From Escallonia rubra (Eukaryota > Streptophyta > Magnoliopsida > Escalloniales > Escalloniaceae), in NCBI GenBank assembly GCA_033065855.1, contig JAVXUO010000285.1:62001-126000 (forward strand): a DNA stretch of 64,000 nucleotides, written 5' to 3'. The notes below the pieces were generated by a model that was not told the DNA's origin, made no database searches, and saw nothing but the letters and a program-made list of their open reading frames with translations. Position numbers and translations under genes: made by a program. Below, in pieces: positions 1-10,539 of the stretch. The first letter of the stretch is position 1, and every line of letters starts with the position of its first letter.

Positions 1-2
1 AG

Positions 3-1368
3 CTAGGAAGCACCGACACCTCTCCTAGGTCGAGGTATGGTGTCCTAAACCTACCGACACCCCACCGCCGGACACATGTCGGACACCTCTCAGCGGTGTC
101 CGAATTTTTTATTATTTTTTTTCAATTTCCGACACCGTGTCGGACACTTCATCGAGAAGTGTCTAACACTTAGTTGCACAAAGCGGGGGCGGGGGCGGGA
201 GCGGGAGCGGGAACGGGGGCGGGGGAGCGTAAGCACCCAGAAGAATCTGAGGTTGGGAGCGGCTTGAAAATGCGTAAAGAGTATTATCATTTGTTTAGTA
301 TAGTTTACATGGCCATCAACAATAGACACGGAGGCTTTAAGGACTCGAAGGAAGAGAGAAACAAGGAATTGAATTGAAAAGGGCTTGATTTTCAGGTACC
401 CTCTCACTTGTTCCATGCATCTCTATCCAGCTAACGGGATCGAGTTCCCATATTAGCTTGGGACGAGATCCCATAGAGCTCCTAACTTGGGATCGCAAAA
501 GCGAGTTTCCGAGAGAGAAACGTCACCATATTAGGAGTTTCCTGCAACTAAGGTCTAACATTTCATCGAGAAGTGTCGGACACTTCATCGAGAAGTGTCT
601 GACCGTATGGGGCCAATATGAGATTTTTTGAAACTTATTTCGGGGGTCACTCTGTAATAATTACTATATTTGGGGCTCTTTTAGAAATAAACTACCAAAT
701 ATACCCTAATCTCATCAACACATTACCCTCTCTCTCTCTCCCCCCCCCCCCCTTCCTCGCGGCTGCTGTCGGCCAAAGAGAACAAAGCCATCTATCTAGG
801 GCTGCTGCTGCTGTCGCTGGAGGATCTCGCCACTGTTGCCGGAAGATCTCGCCGCCGTCGCTGGATTCCACCAACAGTGCCCTTCTTCTTTCTCTACCGT
901 TGTCTCTTTTTTGTTTTTTACTGAAGCAACTTCTAGCTTTGGATCCCAACTGAAACCATGTCTTTCTCTCTCAATTCTTTCTTTTTTTCCTTCTTTCTCT
1001 CTCAATTCTTAGGTGGTGTATATCTGTCAAAGGGAACGGCCATATTTCAGTCAACTTCTTTGTTGAATATTTCACTCAACTTCTTTGTCCTATGTACATG
1101 TATTGACAATGACCAAATAAATATTTCGTGTTTCCTAATTGTATGAGTATGACTTTGTAAGACTTAAGAAGTTTCTTATGTTATGTGCTAAGAATTTTTT
1201 TTCTGTACTATGTTGGATTTAACTTTCAAGTGTGACTTGTATTTGAATTCCTTGTTTTGGTGGTTATTCATTATTGTTAACTATTTTAGATTGTGGAATG
1301 TATATATATATAAATTAAGCGGTGTCCCGGTCGGTGTCAGTGTCCAATGCGGTGTCCGTGCTACCTAG
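3..1368. mobile_element. hAT-like non-autonomous element, CTAGGAAGCAC family A
   Basis: The 5' end is CTAGGAAGCACCGACAC and the 3' end is the imperfect inverse, GTGTCCGTGCTACCTAG. Both subterminal zones are packed with GGTGTC/GACACC motifs. It closely resembles the smaller intact copy at 38607-39395. No transposase is visible. The left target duplication lies outside the window. Part of the extra length comes from the nested element at 169-552. Confidence 0.8.
169..552. mobile_element. Small TIR element, CTTAGTTGCA family, copy 1
   Basis: The termini are CTTAGTTGCA and TGCAACTAAG (perfect inverse). An exact 8-bp duplication, GTCTAACA, flanks it at 161-168 and 553-560. A G-rich GGGGGCGGGGGC tract follows the left end. 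It is nested in the family A element. Copy 2 lies in inverted orientation at 26528-26850. Confidence 0.82.
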
Positions 1369-2067
1369 GTGGGAAGGTGAAACTACGCCATCAGAGGTCT
1401 CCAGTTTCTCAAAACCATGATATTTGAGAAATCCATTAGAATCACCAACCTAAGTTTTCAAAACCACCAAATTCATAGGGGTCTTTCCCTTCACAAACTT
1501 CAGAGGGGTCCCTCAGCTCATGTATTTAGAATTGCTGGAAAATAAAGACAGCATTCCCTGTACTAAAAAACAATATGTCTTGTACCTCTTCTAATTATCT
1601 AACACAACACATACAACAAGCCTACCACAGTACTCCTTTAAAAGCAAAGGTTGCAATGTTAGGAGCCAAAAACCTAACCTTTCATTCATGGATCAACCAA
1701 TGCATTTCCATGGGACATAAGTATCCACCTAAGTCAGTTCAGTCTGATTATATGTGGCTTAAAAAACGGATCAAAGTGCACATCAGGTTGTGGCTTCCAC
1801 AGCTCTAACAAAATTTCAGACCAAGTTTGCAGATAATTCGTCTAAGAAACAGGAGGAAAGGCAACCGCCAACCAACATCATCAGGATACCATACATAAGA
1901 GAAAAACAGCATCCACATAAGAAAATATAAAGCAATCTAGTGTCAAATGATTATCAGCATATAGTCAAGAAAAATTACTCACGCTACACTATGTCAGAAC
2001 TAGATAACTCACCTCCAAAGATGAAATGCTGACGGAAGATGTAATTGCTTAAATATTCCCTAACATC
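1369..2067. other. 3' flank of RHF2A
   Basis: AT-rich sequence downstream of the RHF2A stop, presumably including its 3' UTR. I see no clear AATAAA in the expected place and no other gene. Confidence 0.5.
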
Positions 2068-2377
2068 TCAGCGTGAAATGGAACTTGCCGCCGAGGCAGC
2101 AGTAGTGTTGTCACTTGGAGGCATTTCTTGATGAGTCTCTGTATTATTATGGGTGTCCTGTGCCATAACTGAAGAAACCACCAAGTTATTTGACACAGGG
2201 ACATGGCTAGTTCTGCTATCTTCTCTGGTTTCAAGGCGGTCCATCATGCGAGATACGGTAGCAATTCCGGCGTTCACTTCTCTCCTAACTTCAGAACCAA
2301 TATCTGTCATGGAAGTGTTCCGAGAGAACAGCTTCTCCTTCCACCCTCTTGTACTCTTTGAAATTGACTCTTTGTAT
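2068..2377 (-). CDS. RHF2A: RHF2A exon 8 with stop
   Basis: 310 bp coding YKESISK through SSISR and TGA. It contains the conserved FSRNTSM, GSEVRREV and IATVSRMMDRLETRE segments. The acceptor is TTTAAG. Confidence 0.9.
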
Positions 2378-5300
2378 CTTAAACACAAGACACAGTTTAG
2401 ACAGCACCATATAAATGTGTACGTATGCTTGTGTCGGGCGTACTATGTTGCCACACTAATAAAGAATAATCAGAAAGACGATTGTCTCTATGCAACTCAT
2501 ACCTCGTTGACATTGCATTCAACCGAGATTTCCAAGATTCTGAAATGGACTGGAAATCTGATGGTCCAGCTCTATCTTGACTTGAAAGGGAAGAGTTTCT
2601 GCAGTAGCCAGTGTCAAAACAGATAAAATTGTTGATTAAGGAAGTGCAGCAGAAAACTGATTTACGGAATACATACAGTAATGCATTGAAGTGTACGAAC
2701 GATTTGAAAGGATACATACATAAAAACCTCAAAGTGTAAAAGTCATAATTATCACTACCTATTATCACCATAATTGTTAGTAGGTGTGCCCCCAGAACCA
2801 GATGCTGATGCAGATATTTGAGCAGAAGGGACATGTGGAGTATGCTGTACTGTTTCAACGCCACCAGATGGAAGTGGAATAGCTGGACTAGCTACTGCAA
2901 TAGCAGCCGGCTCAGGTTCGCCCCCTACCGGAGAAGCAGAAACAGGAGCAGGCGCATTGGGATGAGTTGAAAATACCAAGAACTGGGGGCGTCCATGAGC
3001 AGATGACCGGCTCCTCGAGCCCTCCCTCCGAGAAACATGGTGGGTTCTTCCCATTGCTGCAGCAGCAGCCAAGTGCTGGATAATTCGATCCTCAAGTTCC
3101 GCATCATTCACACCAACTGGTAACTGCATTACAATCAGACAAATCACGCAGTATAAACAGCTTGTATGTTGTTCTTTGTTTGCAAAATGACAAACAAAAA
3201 ACTTGACTGAGAAGAGATAAACAACAAACATGCTGTAATTCAAAATCCCCAAGAGTTGGATGACGAAATATTGTGGAATTTCTTGCTGGACCATATCTAA
3301 AGCTCTTCTCGCGTTCTACGGCCTCAAGTAGCTCTTGACTGCCATGGAGTAGGTAGTTCCATTACAAATATAAGAGCAAGAAATGACGAAGCAGAAAGAA
3401 GATATAAACATAGTATAATGATGATTTGTTAAAAGTAGAGGACCCAGAATGAACCTTGCAGGATCCTTCAGGCTAATGGGTTGCCAACACATCGGACAAT
3501 TAGAACTCCTCTGGCACCTGTTAGATAATTATAGCCTGGTGATGCTGGAGAGTGTGACAGAATACTTGCAGGATGACTTATATTCGAACTTCAGGTAAGT
3601 CTATTGAATAAAAAGTCTAAAAAAAATACTAGATTCAGGGAAGCAAGAATCAACTAGTTTATCTGGAGGGGCCAACCCAAACTATCCTAAAATTAATATA
3701 GATTTAAAACCAAAGACAAGAATCAACCAAAGCATTCCATTAGTATTGCAGTTCACCTAGTCTATCAGTGTCAAAGCTAAGCATACAAGCGTGCGAGTAA
3801 GCTTTGAGCTCTTCCTTCAAGGCCAGAATGCTCCTTTCTTTACCCGCACCCCGGATATAGCAAGTAAAAGCAGATATTCTTAGTGGAGCAAATTTTGTTA
3901 TGCACATTATCTAAGCAAGGCTAAAATATCAGGGCTTTCAGTCTGCAATATCTAGAATTCAAGTATGCGACAGACTCTCTGTAGTTTGAGAACTATCCTA
4001 CACTGAAAAGCATCTCGTTACGTCACAATCAGACCCTCACAGAATACGAAGACTCTACATGTATAAAGCTCCACTAGAAGTATACTCGATAAATAAGCCA
4101 ATAATAGATTGAAAACGCGGGAGTTATTTTGCTATTTTTTAACAAATCAAGTCCTTGTTCTTTTAACCTACAAGAAAAAGCTTAAGTGTTCTTTGAAAAT
4201 TAAAGGCATTCATAACCAGCTAATCGATTCGGTAACCAAGAAACTGTTGACATGGTCAAAATCTGTCATAAAAGGTGAAATTACTCCTCACTACTTTTCC
4301 AAAAGTGATGACGAGGGGTTTTTTTTTTTTGTGTTTGTTTGTTTGGGGGGGGGGGGTGTCCACACATTTGCCACGAGAAAGACAGCATATCAACTAAAGA
4401 AGGAAAAGTAGAGCTCCAATCTCACACCAGGTTTAGATTGCATTGGTAAAGCAGCATGTATCTCCTTTTGAAAGGAAATTACGCGACATAACAATTGCCT
4501 AAATATATGCATACATTTAATAAAAAAGTCCTAATGACAATACACGATTAAAAAAGTATTGCACACATGCTGCTAAACTATTGAACAAGAGTCTCTGTTC
4601 CAATATAGTTCAAGCGAAAGAGAGACTGAAAAGATGCTGATAGAATTAACTTGTTAAAGGTACTATTTCCAAGTTAATAAACAGAAAAGCGAAGCGATGA
4701 AGCATTCTCGTAAAGAAAACAAAAAGAAAAAAGATCCATGATTTTGAAGGGAATAAACCAGGACAAGGAACAAGGGGATCGGCAATAAGAGACTTAAACT
4801 TTTATGGAACTGCTAAATAAAACAGGTTTTCAACAGTTTATCAAAAGTTCAGTTGATATAGTAGTAAGATCATGATAAGTGCCTTTCATATTGCCAGATG
4901 ATAGTTAAAGTGATAATGTTTCACTTTGTACACTTCAGGAAGTACGATCTTGACAGTTTCCTTCAAAACATAATGCATTCCCAATCATCGTAGATTTCAT
5001 TTTTTTGCTTGTATGGTTGTGCCCTACAGCTTAAACGCATTTCAACCAACATTAGGAAATTTGTCAAGTTTAAAAGCATGTATACTAACCTCAAAAAAAT
5101 CTTTTGCGATTTTCTTTTGGGGGCTGGGGGGCCAGGGGAGTTATGTATGACACTAAAACAGAGGGGGAATTTTTCTTCTTTTCGGGGAAACCAAAAAAAC
5201 CAAGGGAGAAAGCAAAGAAAAGATAATACCTAGCAACCCCAAAAGTTTTCATTTGGCTAAGCACTATTCGTTCGTTATAATATCATGGCATCCAGAAGAG

Positions 5301-8300
5301 AGTAACTTGTTCAAAAGCCTATTGTTATGTCCTAAAACTTTAAGATGTAATTTTATGCTATAAGCATCATTTCAAACTTGTGAAAAAGTAATACCTAGAG
5401 CAAAGCCTAATTGCCTTTATATGGATAATGTTTTTGTCTTGCACCGAATAGATTAGGGCCTCTTAACATAAGTCACAAGTCAGCATGGAGCAAGGATCCG
5501 AGGCTTTTCCCCAAATAAATGCAATCAGCTCCATACATTTATTCTGCTACTGAAGTAGCATAGTCATAAGAAGCCATTTAACTTCTCCTCTAAAATGATC
5601 ATTTACTTTTTTCCATTTACTTCCGTGTTAATCATATAAACAGGTCTTCAGGAGTTACGGGAGCACTCTCTAAAGCCTAAATTTGCAGGGTAACAGTGAA
5701 CAATGTGGAACATAGTTATCAATACCGTATTTGTATCGGTCGTACCGCCCAGTATGTACCCTTTTACCTTCTACCAGTACGGTATTTCTTACATTTCGTA
5801 CCAGTTAAAATAACACCCTGTACCGGTATCGGTCGTACCGCCCAGTATGTACCCTTTTACCTTCTACCAGTACGGTATTTCTTACATTTCGTACCAGTTG
5901 AAATAACACCCTGTACCGGTAGTACCGGCCGGTACAGTGATACCGACCGAGAAGTACATATCGGCCGAAATATTGTGTTTTGTACCGGTTCCTTAAAAGA
6001 TGTCAAAATTATAAATTTTGTTGAAAGATTTAGTAAATGACCATATAAAAAACCCTAGGCACTATTATATCGATCGAGGTAATCTATTCCTCACAATATT
6101 CATTACAAGATTTAAGTTCTTTTAATCACAATTTTCAGTTTGCTTTTGCTTTTGCTTTTACTTTTCCTTTTCCTCTTAGTTTTGATTTACTTAAAAACTG
6201 AAAGCTTTCATCATATTCTTCATCCAAATGATATATTGCTTCACACACACACACCCACCCACCCACCCGCCCGCTTATTCTAGAACGAAAAATTGTTATT
6301 CTTGAACAAACAATTTATTCTTGTACAAGAATTCGCTAATGAGATAGTTAAAAAGGGGGGTGATTATAGAGGAGGTACTTGAATTAAATAAATTAGTTGT
6401 TCTGTATGGGAACAAGCAGCTTTTTGGCAACAAACAACTTAGTTGAGAAAATGAGGTAATTATAAGTACAAACAGTTTATTCTAGTGGAGTTTCGAGGGA
6501 GTAAATATATGTATATATTTTTAGTTCGCTAATGAATGAGTCTTATATATGTATATAATTATTAAAAAAACTCGAGTAGTACCGGTGCGTACCATTTCAC
6601 GAAGAAAACCGGTACGCACTCAGGTACAGCATTCATAACTATGATGTGGACTCTTCGCAGTCAATATAGCAACAAGAAGCAACCCCACCCCCCACCCCCC
6701 CACCCCCCCCCCCCCCCACACACACACACAAAAACCAAAAACAACGAAACCCCATCCCCTACAAGAGTGCCCCAGCGGGCCCTCTCTAGCACACATCTCT
6801 TAGATTATGCACATAACATGACTAATGTGCATAATCTTGACGAGTTGCGGGTGCACTCTTTCAAGCCTGGATTTGCAGGGTAGCAGGGATCAATGTTACT
6901 CTTTTCAGTCAGTTTAGCGGCAAGGAGTCCCACTACCCCTCACCAGCGAGAGTATGCCAGCCAGCACTCTCTAGCCGCACAGAACTAAACCATCTCAGCC
7001 ACCTTTTTCTACACTCTCCTCAATCCCTTGTTCTCCTAGCTTGTCAACCAACAGTTCATAAATGCAACACTTGCTTTGCCACATTAAACGATCTCAATGT
7101 GCTTTCTCTATTTCCTTTCATCAAAGCATTTGCTTATGGACTTCAAAGATGGTTAATGCACTACTTTATATATGTACAACCACCAATTTATGTCTGAAAC
7201 GTAATAAGATGATGAACGTAGTTAGAAGTCCGGAACAAATAAGTTCACATAAAATTGAATTCAATCTCAACGTTGTATGGCAGCACGTGAGATGCTTAAG
7301 TTTGGTTCATGGTTTTATCACACTCCTCACTTCCAAATATGCAATGAAATTTTGAAATTCTCACAGTGGGTTCTTGCAGATGACTAGGATTTTCATTATG
7401 TGAACTTTCTGTTTAGAATTCTCTATTTATTGCTATGTCATCGAAGAAAAAGCTTGTTGAGAGGTGACTAATTTTCCCAGTTAATTACGGCTATTTTTTT
7501 CTTCAAAGTACTACAAGTTCTACAGGCGAACCCATGTCCAACTGAGACTTGAACCATGCACGCCTCCCTTTTGGGGGTGGCAAGACATATACCACAAGTA
7601 TTAACAGTTGGAGGTTGTAGTTCCTTGATGACAACTTGGTGAAAAACAACTAGACTTCTTACCTTTTTCAATGTGGAAGGATATAACTGCCTCCTGCGTT
7701 CACTTAATTAAAATCTGAGAGCTTATTAACTCATTGATGTAAACAGGAATGTAACTGACTATACTCATCACTGTTTTGTCCATATCTGATAGTTTGCTAT
7801 ATATCTCCTCCAAACTTCTTAACTGTATCTTAGGACACGATTATTATTCGAAAAAATGAAAACTGTGCACCAGTTTGTTCCCTTGGAAGTATATACCATT
7901 CAAGAATGCACTGAAGGTGGAACTCATGCTTGCAACAAGTCACCTGCAAGATAAAATTCAAGTAACTCTGATACAGTAATGGCAAAGAATATCTATAATC
8001 CTAATGCGAATAAAACTAGACAGTACATTACCGTGGAAGGATCACTGTCACAGAAGGCTTCGAGGCATACGCTGCAAGAATCATCACAGGCTTCTTGAAT
8101 ACCCCCTTCCACAAAAGCTGCAGCCGAAGTCAAAAGATTCTCCGCCTTGACCTCGGCCGTCTCCGGGACCTTAAGAAGCCAAAAGACCCCACAATTTCAG
8201 CATCAGAAACAACTTTTCCTTCAAAGCGACTCTCTCCCAGTTATATATAACATCGGGGTCAAAAAGAGGAACGGTGAAAATGTATAAGACGGAATACGAT

Positions 8301-8828
8301 AAAAACCGAAAAAGCAAATCAACAAAAAATGAACAATGTAGTAAACAAACAATAATTAGGACCAACCGTCCATATTAAATACAAGTTCCAATGAAGTCCT
8401 CTATTTACCGTCGCACCAAAGCTCACCCTTACGGAATTTTACGAAGAGAAAATTGAACACCTACTACTTCATTGCAGGAATTTCTAAATCCGAAAATTAG
8501 AAGGCATAAATCAATTATTTGAGGACGTGGGTCACCTAAAAATGAAAGTTAACCAAATTAACAACTTCCAAAAGGAGCAGCACATAATCATCATCACCAA
8601 CAACGAATTAAAAAAACGACGTAGAAAAGAATTAACAGAGTTAACCAAATTATATTCCTAAATGTAGTCACCATTCGAAACCACAAATTAACTTCTAACT
8701 AATCAAATAACAATAATAAAAATAACCCATTTCAGAAAACATCGAGATAAGAATACCCATACGGGAAATTACATAGACATGTTCCAGAATTTCGAGGCTC
8801 TTGTTTTGTTCTTGTTAAGTACCTCCAT
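2068..8828 (-). CDS. RHF2A: RHF2A-type RING-H2 E3 ubiquitin ligase, 8 coding exons
   Basis: Joining 8828-8823, 8169-8032, 7943-7897, 3517-3455, 3338-3230, 3123-2759, 2598-2503 and 2377-2068 on the minus strand gives 1134 bp, or 377 aa plus a TGA stop, with every junction GT-AG and in phase. The length and whole-protein pattern match Arabidopsis RHF2A. The RING-H2 ligands are C34, C37, C52, H54, H57, C60, C71 and C74. A conserved alanine-rich stretch (IIQHLAAAAAMGR) follows, then a Pro/Ser/Ala-rich middle and a conserved C-terminal part containing KSRLNAMSTRY, FSRNTSM and IATVSRMM. Known of the family: RHF1a and RHF2a act redundantly in Arabidopsis gametogenesis by promoting turnover of the CDK inhibitor ICK4/KRP6. 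That role here is inferred. There is no signal peptide or membrane segment. Intron 3 is 4379 bp because of a transposon and other repeats. Confidence 0.93.
2503..2598 (-). CDS. RHF2A: RHF2A exon 7
   Basis: 96 bp coding SSQDRAGPSDFQSISESW and the conserved KSRLNAMST. The acceptor is CTGCAG and the donor is GTATGA. Confidence 0.9.
2759..3123 (-). CDS. RHF2A: RHF2A exon 6
   Basis: 365 bp, the largest exon. It holds LPVGVNDAELEDRI, the poly-alanine helix and a low-complexity Pro/Ala/Ser/Gly tail. The acceptor is ATGCAG and the donor is GTAGTG; phase 2. Confidence 0.9.
3230..3338 (-). CDS. RHF2A: RHF2A exon 5
   Basis: 109 bp coding SQELLEAVERE through TIFRHPTLGDFELQH, a block strongly conserved in RHF2A. 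The acceptor is GGCAG and the donor is GTTTGT. Confidence 0.9.
3455..3517 (-). CDS. RHF2A: RHF2A exon 4, end of RING
   Basis: 63 bp completing W64 and coding CQRSSNCPMCW, with the last ligands C71 and C74. The acceptor is CTAACAG and the donor is GTTCAT. Confidence 0.9.
5711..6643. mobile_element. hAT-like element, CATAGTTATCAATACCG family, copy 1
   Basis: The termini are CATAGTTATCAATACCGTA and the imperfect inverse ending ATTCATAACTATG. The flanks are ATGTGGAA and ATGTGGAC, an 8-bp target duplication with one mismatch. Subterminal regions are rich in GTACCGGT and its variants. No coding capacity is visible. Confidence 0.78.
5733..5918. repeat. 93-bp tandem duplication near one TE end
   Basis: Two adjacent 93-bp units (5733-5825 and 5826-5918) differ at about one base. 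Each contains the CGTACCGCCCAG motif and lies in the subterminal zone of the element at 5711-6643. Confidence 0.9.
7897..7943 (-). CDS. RHF2A: RHF2A exon 3, RING core
   Basis: 47 bp coding VTCCKHEFHLQCILEW, which supplies C52, H54, H57 and C60. The acceptor is TTGCAG and the donor is GTATAT. It ends in phase 2, splitting W64. Confidence 0.9.
8032..8169 (-). CDS. RHF2A: RHF2A exon 2
   Basis: Residues 3-48. The acceptor is TTAAG and the donor is GTAATG. It carries the first RING pair C34/C37 within CSVCLEAF. Confidence 0.9.
8823..8828 (-). CDS. RHF2A: RHF2A exon 1 (six coding bases)
   Basis: Only ATG GAG is coding, followed by donor GTACTT. It joins exon 2 to give M-E-V-P-E-T, matching the start of the family. 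Without it, exon 2 has no ATG before the RING. Confidence 0.82.
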
Positions 8829-8989
8829 GGAAATAGAGAGATGTTCCAGAAAATAGCTCTCTCAAGGGTTGGAAGCTTCGCCCATGAATTGGAAGATCGA
8901 GCTTTCAATTTCCCCTAACCTGAAAGGGAAGTGCTAAGGTTTCATGGAATACCATGAGATTAACGAGACGCAGAGGAAATTGGGGTCAA

Positions 8990-9010
8990 GGAGATATAAA
9001 TGGACGTCAC
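8990..9010 (-). promoter_or_regulatory. Candidate RHF2A core promoter: TATA-like box next to an ACGT C-box
   Basis: On the minus strand a TTTATATC run sits about 165 bp upstream of the ATG, with GTGACGTCC (a GACGTC bZIP C-box core) immediately upstream of it. The spacing would give a 5' leader of roughly 130 nt. No transcript evidence is available here. Confidence 0.35.
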
Positions 9011-9204
9011 GTTCAGCTTTACCTTTTGTTTCTCTTTCTAAGTTTCAATTTTCTCCTTTTAATAAAATAAATAAATTGTACTATTCTTTTTTAGTGCCGG
9101 AGAAGTCTTTTGAATCGTGAGGGAGTCTGCAAATGTCATATCTCTTGGAATTTGGACTTTTGGGGTCAGGGTCCCCCCTTGAACTGATTCCATGCAATCA
9201 AATG
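9011..9204. other. Upstream flank of RHF2A
   Basis: AT-rich sequence between the candidate promoter and the transposon at 9205. No gene is seen. Confidence 0.4.
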
Positions 9205-10341
9205 CATAGTTATCAATATTGTATCGGTGCTCGCCGTACGGTCTGTATGTACCATTTTTATCTTCTACTGGTACAGTATCCCTTATATTTTGTACTGATT
9301 AAAATATCGCTCTGTACTAGTTGTACCGGCCGGTACAGGTAATACCGGTCGAGAATTACGTACCGACCGAGATATTGTGTTTTGTACCGGTTCCTTAAAA
9401 AATGTAAAAGTAACAAATTTTGTTAGAAATTTTGTAAATTGACCGTATAAAGACTAACTAGAAAAACACTCTAAGGGTGTGTTTGGATATGGGATTTTGA
9501 AATACTGAATGTTTCTAAATGCCCTCATTTCGAAATTCCCTGATTTCCAAATTCTATCAGTTTGAAATATCTTGTTTAGAAGAAAGGAAACAAAAGGTTG
9601 TTAAAAAAGGTAGGAGGCAAGATTCCTAAAAAATAGGGAACTAGTTATTGTGGGTTTGTAAATTACTGATTGGTGTGAATTTGACAAATAACTAGTTCAA
9701 ACTGTAATTTGAACTGTGAATTTGGAGACCCTAAATTCACAGTTCAAATCACTCCGAAATTTTGATAATTCCTTTTTTAACTATCTAAACAAGATATTTT
9801 ACAAATATCCTACCAAAGTCAAATCCTCAGTTCAAATCTTATATTCAAACACACTCTAAGTTCTATGGTATCAATCAAAACCTCTATAGCCTCTTGCTCA
9901 TAATATTCATTACAATTTGCAAAATATTTCCTGATAAGTTAAGTTTTTAATCTTCACTTAGCTTTATTTTACTTCATATCTGAAAGCTTTTATTATATTC
10001 TTTCATCTATATGATGTACTACTTTACACACATGTGCGCTCATGTACACGCACGCACACATACAAAAATAACTTATTCTTAAATCTAAAAGCGTTATTAT
10101 TGAATAAAAAACTTATTCTTACATAAGAATTTGCGAATGAGATCATTAGAAAAAGGGATAATCCTAGATGAGGTAATTCGATTGAATAAGTTATTTGTTT
10201 CTATTGTCACTGCATGCGTGAATATTACCAATGTATATTATTGATAAAAAATTTGAGGCGGTACCGAGACGATACCGGTACTGGTACGTACCATTTCACG
10301 GAAAAAATGGTACATACTCCAGTACGGTATTAATAACAATG
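9205..10341. mobile_element. hAT-like element, CATAGTTATCAATA family, copy 2
   Basis: The ends are CATAGTTATCAATA and TATTAATAACAATG, and the interior carries the same GTACCGGT-type repeats as 5711-6643. The flanks ATCAAATG and TTCAACTG match at 6 of 8 positions, so this copy is older. It contains the Tourist-like insertion 9475-9856. Confidence 0.72.
9475..9856. mobile_element. Tourist-like (PIF/Harbinger) MITE
   Basis: The termini GGGTGTGTTTGGATAT and ATATTCAAACACACTC are inverse, flanked on both sides by TAA, the usual Tourist target duplication. The interior also forms a long imperfect inverted repeat around TTTGAACTGTGAATTTGG. Length 382 bp, non-coding. Confidence 0.75.
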
Positions 10342-10539
10342 TTCAACTGCCTAATGTCCATTTATTTAAAAAAAAAAAAAGAACTAATAAAAGTTGAACT
10401 GTTGTTAAGTTCGTTTATTATTTTTATTTCATTATAACTGATTGAATTTTTTTAGAGTGTACTTTTATTATTCTTTATTTTATTTTGAAGAAAAGCTAAT
10501 CCAAACAACCAAAATTCTAAAAACAACATTTTCTCTTTC

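Larger units (their letters stand above)
3518..7896 (-). other. RHF2A intron 3 (4.4 kb)
   Basis: Bounded by donor GTATAT and acceptor CTAACAG. It contains the hAT-like element 5711-6643, a tandem duplication split by that element, and long homopolymer runs of T/G near 4320-4356 and C near 6690-6718. No further coding sequence is recognised in it. Confidence 0.8.

Noticed and set aside
90..416. Open frames in the GC-rich repeat (Arg/Ser- and Gly/Ala-rich products)
   Set aside because: Produced by the GGGGGC tract of a small transposon; no gene context or conserved residues.
7540..7600. Possible tRNA-like B-box sequence
   Set aside because: No matching A-box or cloverleaf could be drawn.
7468..7671. 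Minus-strand frame with several Cys residues in RHF2A intron 3
   Set aside because: No recognisable zinc-finger spacing and no exon-like junctions; RHF2A is complete without it.
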